Notes: generated by a model from the letters alone, not told the origin. A stretch of DNA of 13,982 nucleotides from JAXJQF01 sp036311285 (GCA_036311285.1 JAXJQF010000064.1:1-13982), one strand, 5' to 3'; numbered from the stretch's first letter, positions 1 through 8,002 are shown. Numbers and translations: made by a program.

Positions 1-137
1 CAGGGAAATTAGAAGGTATGAATAATAAAATTAAAGTAGCAAAAAGAATTGCGTACGGTTACAGAGATGAGGACTATTTCTTTAGACTAATTAGATACCA
101 GTCCTCTCTCTCAATCCAAAAAAATCCGTGAAGAGCC
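1..137 (+). mobile_element. Right end of an ISL3-family insertion sequence
   Basis: The element enters from the left edge and seems to stop at position 137. The sequence at 126-137 reads CCGTGAAGAGCC, whose reverse complement begins GGCTCTTC, the kind of tip known for ISL3-family terminal inverted repeats. The transposase stop codon lies inside this repeat, 6 bp before the tip. The next 8 bp (138-145) are one A and seven T; ISL3 elements usually duplicate 8 AT-rich bases on insertion, but the matching left copy is outside the window. The family call rests on the transposase tail plus the tip sequence. Confidence 0.7.
3..131 (+). CDS. ISL3-type transposase, C-terminal fragment
   Basis: An open frame enters from the left edge and ends at TGA 129-131, giving 42 residues that start GKLEGMNNKIKVAKRIAYGY and continue to ...FFRLIRYQ...KNP. 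The pattern of G-x-x-E-G-x-N-N-K-I-K, then a basic segment, then an A-Y-G-Y/F-R motif and an aromatic-rich stretch, is the conserved end of ISL3-group DDE transposases. It contains the final catalytic Glu (in LEG) and the basic helix after it. The enzyme cuts and joins the IS ends. Only the tail is visible, so whether the gene is intact cannot be judged. It reads toward the leu operon terminator. Confidence 0.72.
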   Translation, partial: GKLEGMNNKIKVAKRIAYGYRDEDYFFRLIRYQSSLSIQKNP

Positions 138-174
138 ATTTTTTTATTCATATTTTTATAATTTTACTTATTTA

Positions 175-209
175 TAAAAAAACCATTAGAATAATCTATT
201 CTAATGGTT
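175..209 (-). terminator. Rho-independent terminator of the leu operon
   Basis: A perfect 13-bp stem (181-193 with 197-209) has a 3-nt loop. Read on the minus strand it is followed by a run of T (fwd A176-A182). It lies about 60 bp after the leuD stop, in the right place and orientation to end the leu transcript. The stem would also slow transcription from the IS side, but no T-run follows it on the plus strand. Confidence 0.9.
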
Positions 210-267
210 AGTTCATGATTTTATTTTTGCTTAATATAACTTTAGATATAAAAGTATATCTGTTAAA

Positions 268-867
268 TTAAATCCAATCTTTTAAAGTGTCCTCGAACTT
301 TTGGATATCATCAGCATGTTGTAAAGTTAAACCAATGTTATCTAAACCGTTTAATAGACAGTATCTTCTGAATGAATCTAATTCAAAGCTAAATGTTAAT
401 TCATTACATTTAACTTTCATGTTTTCAAGATCGATAGTAATCTTTTGACCTTCATTTTTGTTGATTTCTTGGTGTAGAGCATCAACTTCATCAGCTGTTA
501 GCTTAACTAATAACAAACCATTATTTAATGAGTTGTTATAGAATATATCAGCAAAGCTTGAAGCAATGATTGCTTTAAAACCGTAATCCATTAATGCCCA
601 TGGTGCGTGTTCACGGCTTGAGCCATTACCGAAGTTTTCTCTTCCAACTAAAATACTTGCACCTTGGTAACGAGGGTAGTTTAAGATAAAGTCAGGGTTA
701 ATTTGAGTCCCGGCTTCATCTAAATATCTCCAGTCGTTGAACAGGTGTTTACCAAAACCAAGTCTTGAAACCGCTTGTAAAAATTGTTTTGGAATGATTT
801 GGTCTGTATCTACATTTGCAGAATCTAGAGGAACTGCAAGACCTTCATGACATGTAAATTTTTGCAT
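268..867 (-). CDS. leuD: 3-isopropylmalate dehydratase small subunit LeuD
   Basis: Small (swivel-domain) subunit of isopropylmalate isomerase, which with LeuC converts 2-isopropylmalate to 3-isopropylmalate in the cytoplasmic leucine pathway. The 199-residue protein is of normal family length. It has the conserved early segment DTDQIIPK (residues 20-27) and the substrate-loop signature GRENFGNGSSREHAPWAL (about 75-92), where Ser-Ser-Arg binds substrate. It is the last gene of leuABCD. Its ribosome binding site AGGAG overlaps the leuC stop codon, with 5 nt before the ATG, so translation is probably coupled and yields matched LeuC and LeuD. The operon terminator follows. Confidence 0.97.
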   Translation of the reverse strand: MQKFTCHEGLAVPLDSANVDTDQIIPKQFLQAVSRLGFGKHLFNDWRYLDEAGTQINPDFILNYPRYQGASILVGRENFGNGSSREHAPWALMDYGFKAIIASSFADIFYNNSLNNGLLLVKLTADEVDALHQEINKNEGQKITIDLENMKVKCNELTFSFELDSFRRYCLLNGLDNIGLTLQHADDIQKFEDTLKDWI

Positions 868-875
868 AATGACTC

Positions 876-2273
876 CTACAATTCTCTAATGTCAACAAAA
901 TGGCCTGCGATTGCAGCTGCAGCAGCCATAGCAGGGCTAACTAAGTGAGTTCTTGCACCTCTACCTTGTCTTCCTTCAAAGTTTCTATTTGAAGTAGAAG
1001 CACATCTTTCACCAGCAGGAACTTTGTCGCTGTTCATTGCTAAGCACATTGAACAACCTGGTAAACGCCATTCAAAGCCTGCTTCGATAAAGATTTTATC
1101 TAATCCTTCTTGTTCAGCAATATCTTTTACTTCTTGAGAACCAGGAACTACGATTGCAGTAACGTGAGGAGCAACCTTGCCACCCTTGATCATGTTAGCA
1201 GCAGCTCTCATGTCTTCTATTCTGCCGTTTGTACATGAACCAATGAATACTTTATCAATTTTCACATCTGTAATCTTAGTATGAGCCTTGATATCCATGT
1301 ATTCAAGAGCTTTTATGCATGAGTTCTTTTCAATTTCGTTTGTGAAATCTTCTGGTGCAGGAATTAAATCGTCAATATACATTACTTGACCTGGGTTTGT
1401 GCCCCAAGTGATCATAGGTCTAATATCTTCAGCCTTTAATGTAACAACAGCGTCCCAATGAGCATCGTCGTCAGACTTTAATGTCTTCCAGTATTCTACT
1501 GCTTTATCCCAAATTTCGTCTTTTGGAGCAAAAGGACGACCATTTAGGTAATTGAATGTAGTTTCATCTGGAGCTATTAAGCCAACCTTTGCTCCCATTT
1601 CAATAGCCATGTTTGAAAGAGTCATGCGTCCTTCCATAGTTAATGCTTTGATCGCATCACCACAGAACTCAACTGCATAGCCTGTACCACCAGCTGTTCC
1701 TAATTCTTTACAAATAGCAAGGATAATGTCTTTTGCACTTAAGCAATCAGCTAATTTACCAGTTACTTCAATTTTCATGTTCTTTAGACGAGCTTGCTTA
1801 ACAGTTTGAGTAGCAAGAACGTGTTCAACTTCTGAAGTACCGATACCAAATGCTAAGGCACCAAATGCGCCGTGAGTAGCTGTATGAGAATCGCCACATA
1901 CTAAAGTTGTACCTGGTAATGTAATACCTAATTGTGGTCCAATAATATGAACAATACCTTGCCATTTATGTCCTAAACCGTATAGAGGTACACCAAACTT
2001 TTCACAGTTATCGATAAGTGTTTGCATTTGTACACGAGCTAATTCACCACATGCACTGATTTCACTTGATAATGTTGAAACGTTATGGTCCATTGTAGCC
2101 CATGTTCTATTTGGTCTACGAACTTCACGTTTATTTACGCTTAAGCCATCAAATGCTTGAGGACTTGTTACTTCGTGTAAAAGGTGACGATCTATATATA
2201 GAATAGGTGTTTCACCTTCATTAGCACAAACGATGTGTGCATCATATAGTTTGTCGTATAGAGTCTTAGCCAT
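876..2273 (-). CDS. leuC: 3-isopropylmalate dehydratase large subunit LeuC
   Basis: Catalytic, [4Fe-4S]-bearing subunit of isopropylmalate isomerase, an aconitase-superfamily enzyme that works as a heterodimer with LeuD. The protein has 465 residues, close to the E. coli enzyme (466). The three cluster ligands are visible: Cys347 in FIGSCTNGR, and Cys407 and Cys410 in GCSMC. Other aconitase motifs include GDSHTATHGAFG (127-138) and TSNRNFEGRQG near the C-terminus. The ATG lies only 2 nt past the leuB stop TAA, and its weak GGA binding site lies inside the end of leuB, so translational coupling is likely. Control is through the upstream attenuator. Confidence 0.98.
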   Translation of the reverse strand: MAKTLYDKLYDAHIVCANEGETPILYIDRHLLHEVTSPQAFDGLSVNKREVRRPNRTWATMDHNVSTLSSEISACGELARVQMQTLIDNCEKFGVPLYGLGHKWQGIVHIIGPQLGITLPGTTLVCGDSHTATHGAFGALAFGIGTSEVEHVLATQTVKQARLKNMKIEVTGKLADCLSAKDIILAICKELGTAGGTGYAVEFCGDAIKALTMEGRMTLSNMAIEMGAKVGLIAPDETTFNYLNGRPFAPKDEIWDKAVEYWKTLKSDDDAHWDAVVTLKAEDIRPMITWGTNPGQVMYIDDLIPAPEDFTNEIEKNSCIKALEYMDIKAHTKITDVKIDKVFIGSCTNGRIEDMRAAANMIKGGKVAPHVTAIVVPGSQEVKDIAEQEGLDKIFIEAGFEWRLPGCSMCLAMNSDKVPAGERCASTSNRNFEGRQGRGARTHLVSPAMAAAAAIAGHFVDIREL

Positions 2274-2275
2274 TT

Positions 2276-3376
2276 TTAGATTTCCAATACTTTTTTAGCA
2301 ATTAAATCACCCATAGCACTTGTAGATTGTACTTCGTGCTTGCTTGTACCACTGGCCATTAAGTCACCAGTTAAATAACCGTCAGCTAATACTAATGAAA
2401 CTGCATTTTCAATAGTCTTTGCAGCTTCTTCTAACTTAAAGCTATAACGTAACATTAATGCTGCTGATAAAATTTGAGCAACTGGGTTCGCAATGTTTTT
2501 ACCAGCGATATCTGGAGCAGAACCACCAGCTGGTTCATATAAACCAAAACCTTCTTCGTTTAAGCTTGCACTTGGTAACATACCCATAGAACCAGTAATC
2601 ATTGCGCATTCATCAGATAAGATATCACCGAATATGTTGTTACATAATAGGATGTCAAATTGAGAAGGGTCTTTTACTAATTGCATTGTTGCGTTATCAA
2701 TGTAGATATGTTCAAGCTTAACTTCTGGGTAGTTTTTGCTGATTTCAGTAACAACTTCTCTCCAAAGGATTGAGCTTTGTAATACGTTTGATTTGTCTAC
2801 TGAAGTAACCTTTTTAGAACGTAACATAGCTGATTCAAAAGCAATCTTAGCGATTCTTTCGATTTCATAGCGATGATAAACTTCTGTATCGTAAGCTACT
2901 TCATCTTTACCGCTTCCTTCTCTTCCCTTTGGTTGACCAAAGTAAATACCACCAGTTAATTCTCTTACGCAAACCATATCAAAACCTTTGTCTGAAATGT
3001 CCTTACGTAAAGGAGATAATGAGTTTAAGCCTTGATGAATTTGAGCAGGGCGTAAGTTACAGAATAATTTGAAGTGTTTTCTTAAAGGTAATAAAGCGCC
3101 TCTTTCTGGTCTTTGATCTGGAGGAAGATTGTCCCACTTTGGACCACCTACAGAACCAAATAAAATTGCATTAGATTCTTCACAAGTTTTTAATGTTTCT
3201 TCTGGTAATGGACAACCACATTCATCGATTGCTTTACCACCAATGAAACATTCCTTTAGATTAAATTTAACATCAAATTTTTTTTCAATGGCTTGTAATA
3301 CCTTGATTGCTTGTTCCATCACTTCTGGACCAATGCCATCACCTGGTAATACAGCAATATTATAACTTTGAGACAT
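2276..3376 (-). CDS. leuB: 3-isopropylmalate dehydrogenase LeuB
   Basis: NAD-dependent oxidative decarboxylation of 3-isopropylmalate to 2-oxoisocaproate, the third step committed to leucine. The 366-residue length is typical. Visible family features are LPGDGIGPEVM (10-20), substrate arginines in LLPLR (R99), NLRP (R109) and RELTGG (R138), catalytic Tyr145 in GGIYFG, catalytic Lys195 in DKSNVL, the metal-binding Asp residues around 227, 251 and 255, and the NAD loop GGSAPDIAGKNIANP (about 284-298). A GAGGAA binding site sits 9 nt before the ATG, and the gap from the leuA stop is 25 bp. Second gene of the operon. Confidence 0.98.
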   Translation of the reverse strand: MSQSYNIAVLPGDGIGPEVMEQAIKVLQAIEKKFDVKFNLKECFIGGKAIDECGCPLPEETLKTCEESNAILFGSVGGPKWDNLPPDQRPERGALLPLRKHFKLFCNLRPAQIHQGLNSLSPLRKDISDKGFDMVCVRELTGGIYFGQPKGREGSGKDEVAYDTEVYHRYEIERIAKIAFESAMLRSKKVTSVDKSNVLQSSILWREVVTEISKNYPEVKLEHIYIDNATMQLVKDPSQFDILLCNNIFGDILSDECAMITGSMGMLPSASLNEEGFGLYEPAGGSAPDIAGKNIANPVAQILSAALMLRYSFKLEEAAKTIENAVSLVLADGYLTGDLMASGTSKHEVQSTSAMGDLIAKKVLEI

Positions 3377-3401
3377 GCTCTAATTCCTCGATATTTAAAA
3401 T

Positions 3402-4949
3402 TTATATGTTGTTACTTGCTTTCTTTTGAGCTACAAGTTTTGCTCTATAAATACTATTACATGCATGGATCATAGCTTGAGCTGATGATTGAATAATGTC
3501 AGTTGCTAAGCCCATTCCATGGAATACTTGACCTTGGTGTTCAACAATAATGTCTACTTGACCTAAAGCATCTTTCCCTTGGCCTTTGGATTTGATTTCA
3601 TATTTCTTTAAGGTTATGTTATAACCAGTCATTTTGTAGATACACTGATATACAGCATCAACAGGACCGTTACCAGTAGAAGCCTCAGTTACAATTGTTC
3701 CACCCATATTTAACTTAATGCTAGCTGTAGGGATAACATTCTTGCCTCCACTTAATACAGAAAGGTGTTCAATCTTAAATTGTTCTGGTTCTTCTTGAAT
3801 TTGGCTGAAGAACAACAATGCTTCAAGATCGTAATCAAAAACCTGTCCCTTCATATCTGCTAATTCTAAGAATTTAGCATATACAGTATCTAGATTGTAT
3901 GAATCTTCCTTGTAGCCCATTGCTTCAAGTCTATGTTTTATAACGTGTCTACCGCTTCTAGCAGTTAGATTTAAGTTATTTGTGTTGAAACCTACACTTT
4001 CAGGGGTGATGATTTCATATGTATCCTTGTTCTTTAATACGCCGTCTTGGTGGATTCCAGAACTGTGCGAGAAGGCGTTTGAACCTACAATAGCCTTATT
4101 AGCAGGTACAGGCATGTTGCAAATTTGACTTATTAATTGAGATGTTTTTGCAATTTCAGTTGTATTGATATTTGTATGACAATTTAACAATTTAGCTCTT
4201 GTCTTGATTGTCATTACAACTTCTTCCAATGAAGTGTTTCCAGCACGTTCACCGATACCGTTTACTGTACATTCAATTTGTCTAGCACCATTCATAACAG
4301 CTGATAAGCTGTTAGCTGTTGCCATACCTAAGTCGTTATGGCAGTGTACACTTATAATAGCCTTATCAATGTTTGGAACTCTTTCATATAGATTCTTAAT
4401 AATTCCACCATATTCATACGGAAGAGTGTAACCAACAGTGTCAGGAATATTAACAGTTTTTGCACCAGCATCGATTGCTGCTTCAACAATACGGCATAGG
4501 TTGTCTAGTGGTGTTCTACCAGCATCTTCACATGAGAACTCTACGTCTTCAGCTTTGTTTCTCGCGTACTTTATGGATCTAACTGCCATTTCAACTACAT
4601 CATCGAAGTTTTTATGTAGCTTATCCTTAACGTGTACGTCAGAGGTTGCGACGAAACAGTGGATTCTGTAGTTTTCACTGTGTTTTAAGGCTTCATAAGC
4701 TGCATCGATATCTTGTGGAAGGCAACGAGCTAACCCACAAACTGTACTCTTTTTAATAACTGATGCGATTTGCTTTACAGACTCAAAATCACCAGGAGAT
4801 GAGAATGGAAAACCAACTTCCATTACGTCTACGCCCAAGTTTTCTAAAGCTAACGCAATTTGTAACTTTTCTTTAAAAGAAAGGCTTGCCGCTAAGGCCT
4901 GTTCACCGTCACGCAAGCTTGTATCAAAAATAATAACTTGTTCTGACAT
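3402..4949 (-). CDS. leuA: 2-isopropylmalate synthase LeuA
   Basis: Condenses acetyl-CoA with 2-oxoisovalerate, the first committed and feedback-regulated step of leucine synthesis. The 515-residue protein resembles E. coli LeuA along its whole length. The N-terminal HMGL-like TIM barrel has FDTSLRDGEQ (8-17, with metal/catalytic Arg13-Asp14), EVGFPFSSPGDFE, the metal-binding HCHNDLG and NGIGERAGNTSLEE. A linker with HSSGIHQDG leads to a C-terminal regulatory domain (about 390-515) carrying NGNGPVDAVYQ and GKDALGQVD, where leucine binds in this family. A strong AAGGAGG binding site precedes the ATG. It is the first structural gene after the leader peptide and attenuator. Confidence 0.98.
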   Translation of the reverse strand: MSEQVIIFDTSLRDGEQALAASLSFKEKLQIALALENLGVDVMEVGFPFSSPGDFESVKQIASVIKKSTVCGLARCLPQDIDAAYEALKHSENYRIHCFVATSDVHVKDKLHKNFDDVVEMAVRSIKYARNKAEDVEFSCEDAGRTPLDNLCRIVEAAIDAGAKTVNIPDTVGYTLPYEYGGIIKNLYERVPNIDKAIISVHCHNDLGMATANSLSAVMNGARQIECTVNGIGERAGNTSLEEVVMTIKTRAKLLNCHTNINTTEIAKTSQLISQICNMPVPANKAIVGSNAFSHSSGIHQDGVLKNKDTYEIITPESVGFNTNNLNLTARSGRHVIKHRLEAMGYKEDSYNLDTVYAKFLELADMKGQVFDYDLEALLFFSQIQEEPEQFKIEHLSVLSGGKNVIPTASIKLNMGGTIVTEASTGNGPVDAVYQCIYKMTGYNITLKKYEIKSKGQGKDALGQVDIIVEHQGQVFHGMGLATDIIQSSAQAMIHACNSIYRAKLVAQKKASNNI

Positions 4950-5000
4950 ATCTCCTCCTTAAGAGAAATTAATAATGTTTTGTATAAGTGAACTATAAAT

Positions 5001-5027
5001 AAAAAACCCATGCTTTTTGCACGGGCT
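5001..5027 (-). terminator. Attenuator terminator of the leu operon leader
   Basis: On the minus strand, CCCGTGC pairs with GCATGGG (fwd 5019-5025 with 5007-5013) around a 5-nt A loop, and six T residues follow. It lies between the leader peptide stop and leuA, about 50 bp before the leuA start. A rival pairing is visible: CGGGTT at the end of the leader ORF (fwd 5080-5085) can pair with AGCCCG (fwd 5022-5027), which takes in the upstream arm of the terminator. A further hairpin, CTCTGC with GTAGAG (fwd 5099-5104 and 5086-5091), starts at the last Leu codons. A ribosome stalled there would free the antiterminator, which is the classic leucine attenuation scheme. Confidence 0.88.
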
Positions 5028-5074
5028 ATATTATTAATGCTTTTAGGATAATAAAAAAGGTTTCTTAATAAGCA

Positions 5075-5143
5075 CTACAAACCCGCTCTACATACATCGC
5101 AGAGTAAGAGGAGTGATAATAAACTAAAAGAAACTTTTTTCAT
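5075..5143 (-). CDS. leuL: leu operon leader peptide
   Basis: A 22-codon ORF upstream of leuA starts MKKVSF, has the leucine-rich core SLLSLLLLC and ends RAGL. Seven of its 22 residues are Leu, six of them within seven codons (TTA TTA TCA CTC CTC TTA CTC). It is a cis-acting leader peptide: shortage of charged tRNA-Leu should stall the ribosome on this run and prevent formation of the terminator 50-70 nt downstream. The ribosome binding site is weak (AAAG just before ATG). Position, composition and the alternating hairpins make the role clear, although its sequence differs from E. coli LeuL. Confidence 0.9.
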   Translation of the reverse strand: MKKVSFSLLSLLLLCDVCRAGL

Positions 5144-5193
5144 CTTTGGTTCTACTTTTAAAACATCTTTCAATAAAAACTAATTCTAGTCGT

Positions 5194-5222
5194 ATATTAG
5201 CAACTAATGTGCTATTAGTCAA
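5194..5222 (-). promoter_or_regulatory. Sigma70 promoter of the leu operon with a palindrome in the spacer
   Basis: On the minus strand the -35 is TTGACT (fwd 5217-5222), the spacer is exactly 17 bp, and the -10 is TAATAT (fwd 5194-5199). Transcription would start near 5187, about 45 nt before the leader peptide. An inverted repeat ACTAAT-GTGCT-ATTAGT (5203-5219) fills most of the spacer and the edge of the -35, so a bound dimeric protein would block the polymerase. No known regulator is recognised from it. Confidence 0.82.
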
Positions 5223-5298
5223 TAATTAACAAGTAAATAAATGGTTTATAAAATAGAAAAAATGACATGTTTGTTTTAATGTTGATAATATGTAAAAT

Positions 5299-5327
5299 TT
5301 GACAAAAATCACGTTTTTGGTGATAAT
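5299..5327 (+). promoter_or_regulatory. Sigma70 promoter for the deaD leader transcript
   Basis: TTGACA (5299-5304), a 17-bp spacer and GATAAT (5322-5327) form a near-consensus promoter on the plus strand. The spacer region contains the short inverted repeat ATCAC-N7-GTGAT (5309-5325). It is divergent from the leu promoter, with 76 bp between the two -35 boxes. Since no gene starts before 5951, it would give an mRNA leader of about 617 nt. A second promoter nearer the gene cannot be excluded. Confidence 0.72.
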
Positions 5328-5333
5328 AAACAA

Positions 5334-5950
5334 CGCATGAAGAATTGATAAGAAATGACATCATTAATAAATCAAATTTTGTTAAATTTTTTAAAAAGTT
5401 TTTCTTATTATTTTAGTTAAAATTATGTAACTTTACTATTAAGTCTTTGTGTTTAAATTGTGTGGCGTAAGCTTTCATATGTTTATGGTAGCCTCTAAAT
5501 TTTTATAAGCAACATTTGGGGTAGTTGTATAAAAATACTGAGGTTTGAAAAGTGTTTTATACAGCTATATTTGAGTTATGCTTTCGTTGATTGTCTGTAA
5601 TGATATTAGCTTGTGCATCAAGTTAAAAATAAACATTGCATGAAAAATCAATTAATCTTGAGAATACTTTGTGGTTTTGTCTATTTTAAATTTATCCACT
5701 TAAGTTTATTTATTTTGCTGTAATAATTTTCGATAACAGTAGGTAACTCTTGATTATTTAAAGTATCTAAAGTATCTAGCGTTATATGTAGCTTAATAAC
5801 TATATATTAGTTTTTTCAATTAACAATAGTAGGTATAGGTACATATGTTTAGAATTTGAAGATAACATATTTCAAAGGTATAGAGTCACAAAATTAGAAG
5901 CATATAAGAAGCTTATAGGTGTAAAAATTTCTTAACGATAATGGAATTTT
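5334..5950 (+). promoter_or_regulatory. Long untranslated leader of deaD
   Basis: No ORF longer than about 20 codons with a credible ribosome binding site lies here. What is visible: a 9-bp perfect inverted repeat TGTATAAAA/TTTTATACA (5526-5534 with 5555-5563, 20-nt loop), a tandem 9-bp repeat TAAAGTATC (5759-5776), and a five-codon mini-ORF (5941-5958) overlapping the deaD start. E. coli deaD/csdA mRNA is also known for a long 5' leader tied to cold-shock control; a similar role here is inference from length and gene identity, as no defined cold box or riboswitch is recognised. Confidence 0.5.
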
Positions 5951-8002
5951 ATGAGTAATATTAAATTAGATAATGATTATTTAAAGCAAATTGAACAAGA
6001 AATCGATAAGCTTAAGTCTCAGTGTGATAAAGAAGATATAGATAACAGTGATAATATGTTATTTGATAACTATATTAGTGAATCAGATGACTGTTTAACA
6101 GATGAAGAACTTTATGATGAATCTGAAATAGTTTCTACATCTAAAGTAGAAAGAGATAGTGATGTTGTTTTATTTGAGGATTTAAACCTTCGTCCAGAAG
6201 TGTTAAGAGCTATTAAGGACTTAGGATATGAAACACCATCTCCAATACAAGAAAAGTCAATTGCTCCTTTGTTAGAAGGGAGAGATATTATTGGTCAAGC
6301 TCAAACAGGTACTGGTAAGACTGCAGCATTTTCGTTACCTTTACTATCTACAGTTGATATTAAGGCAAAGGATATTCAAATTCTAATTTTAACTCCAACT
6401 AGAGAGTTAGCTATTCAAGTTGCAGAAGCTGTGCAATCATTTGCTAAATACTTACCTAAGTTTAATGTTTTACCAATTTATGGTGGTGCGTCGTACGATA
6501 CTCAAATTAAGGCTTTAAATAGAGGTGTGCAATTAGTTGTTGGTACACCAGGTAGAATCATGGACTTAATTGAAAGAGGTAAATTAAGACTTGAAGGTTT
6601 AAAGGCTTTAGTTTTAGATGAAGCAGACGAAATGTTAAAGATGGGATTTATCGATGATGTTGAATGGATCATGGATAGATGTCCTGAAAACAGACAAATT
6701 GCATTATTTTCTGCAACAATGCCTGATGCTATTAAGCGTGTGGCGACAAAGTACTTAAATAATCCTACAGAAATAAAGATTGCGTCTAAAACTACAACAG
6801 CAACAACTGTTAGACAACGCTATTGGTTAGTGTCTGGTTTACATAAGATTGACGCGTTAACAAGATTATTAGATGTAGAACCATATGACGCATTATTAAT
6901 CTTTACAAGAACAAAGACAGAAGCTGAAGAGCTTGCTTCTAAGCTTACTGCTCGTGGTCATGCTTGTGAAGCATTACATGGGGATATTCCTCAGAAAATA
7001 CGTGAAAAGATTGTTGATAAATTAAGAAATGGGCAATTAGATATTCTAATTGCAACTGATGTTGTTGCAAGAGGTTTAGATGTTGAACGTATTACTCATG
7101 TAGTTAACTATGATATTCCGTATGATCCAGAGTCATATGTTCACAGAATTGGTAGAACAGGTAGAGCAGGAAGAACAGGAGACGCTATTTTATTTGTGTC
7201 GCCAAAGGAAAGAAGAATGCTTCGTTTAATCGAGCATACTACAAAACAACCAATTGAACCAATGAAGATGCCAACAACTCAAGATATCAATAGGCATCGT
7301 TTATTAGCATTTAAGAACAAGATTTTAGGTGCGTTAGAAGATGATAATCTTGAACCTTTTGCACAGCTTATAAATGAAATCTTAGCTGATGATGCAATAG
7401 AACCAATTGATTTGTGTACTGCACTTGCTAAGCTTGTTCAAGGTGGTGAACCATTGTTCATTGATGAATCTCAACCTGAACCAAAGCAAAAGTCATTTGA
7501 GGAATTGGGGGTTAGAGATAGAGGTGAGCGTAGAGGAGAGAAAAAGAAGATGCCTTCTTCTAGAGCAGAGCCTTTAAAGGATTTCCCTGAAATACCAATG
7601 TTAAGATACCGTGTAGCAGTTGGTTATAAGGATGGTGTAAAGCCAGGTCAAATCGTTGGTGCAATTGCGAACGAAGGTAATATTGAAAGTAAGTATATTG
7701 GTAATATAGATATCTTTGAAACATTTGCTACAATTGATTTACCTGATGGTATGCCAAATGAAGTTTTACAAGTGTTAAAGCAAGCAAGAGTTTGTGGTCG
7801 TGCTTTAGAAATCAGAAAGTATTATGCTGATAAGGATGAAGGTGGAAATTCGTCAAGAAGCGGTAACTCAAGATTTAAGGATAGAGATTTTCATCGTTCA
7901 GAACGTAACCACAAGATTTTTGATATAAAAACTGAAAAGCGTTCACCAAGAAACTCTAAGAAAGATGATAAGTCTTCAAGACGTAACCGTCGTTCTAAGT
8001 AG
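5951..8002 (+). CDS. deaD: DEAD-box ATP-dependent RNA helicase DeaD/CsdA
   Basis: Cytoplasmic RNA helicase of the DeaD/CsdA type, which unwinds structured RNA in cold adaptation, large-subunit ribosome assembly and mRNA decay. Motifs in order: Q motif (about 75-100), Walker A AQTGTGKT (117-124), PTREL (149-153), TPGR (199-202), DEAD (223-226), SAT (254-256), ATDVVARGLDV (368-378) and HRIGRTGRAGR (398-408). A DbpA-like RNA-binding domain follows (about 550-623, VGYKDGVKPGQIVGAIANEG), then a basic Ser/Arg/Lys-rich tail to 683. It is longer than E. coli DeaD (629) chiefly because about 70 acidic residues precede the Q motif. An in-frame TAA ends at 5941, which fixes the start at 5951; the ribosome binding site is only GGA. 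All catalytic motifs are intact. Confidence 0.96.
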   Translation: MSNIKLDNDYLKQIEQEIDKLKSQCDKEDIDNSDNMLFDNYISESDDCLTDEELYDESEIVSTSKVERDSDVVLFEDLNLRPEVLRAIKDLGYETPSPIQEKSIAPLLEGRDIIGQAQTGTGKTAAFSLPLLSTVDIKAKDIQILILTPTRELAIQVAEAVQSFAKYLPKFNVLPIYGGASYDTQIKALNRGVQLVVGTPGRIMDLIERGKLRLEGLKALVLDEADEMLKMGFIDDVEWIMDRCPENRQIALFSATMPDAIKRVATKYLNNPTEIKIASKTTTATTVRQRYWLVSGLHKIDALTRLLDVEPYDALLIFTRTKTEAEELASKLTARGHACEALHGDIPQKIREKIVDKLRNGQLDILIATDVVARGLDVERITHVVNYDIPYDPESYVHRIGRTGRAGRTGDAILFVSPKERRMLRLIEHTTKQPIEPMKMPTTQDINRHRLLAFKNKILGALEDDNLEPFAQLINEILADDAIEPIDLCTALAKLVQGGEPLFIDESQPEPKQKSFEELGVRDRGERRGEKKKMPSSRAEPLKDFPEIPMLRYRVAVGYKDGVKPGQIVGAIANEGNIESKYIGNIDIFETFATIDLPDGMPNEVLQVLKQARVCGRALEIRKYYADKDEGGNSSRSGNSRFKDRDFHRSERNHKIFDIKTEKRSPRNSKKDDKSSRRNRRSK

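Noticed and set aside
3129..3365. Plus-strand ORFs inside leuB and leuA (also 4204-4431 and 4438-4671)
   Set aside because: They lie antisense to strongly conserved genes and show no family motifs or ribosome binding sites.
5578..5643. 21-codon ORF in the deaD leader (MLSLIVCND...)
   Set aside because: The only GAG is 2 nt from the ATG, too close to serve as a ribosome binding site; composition looks random.
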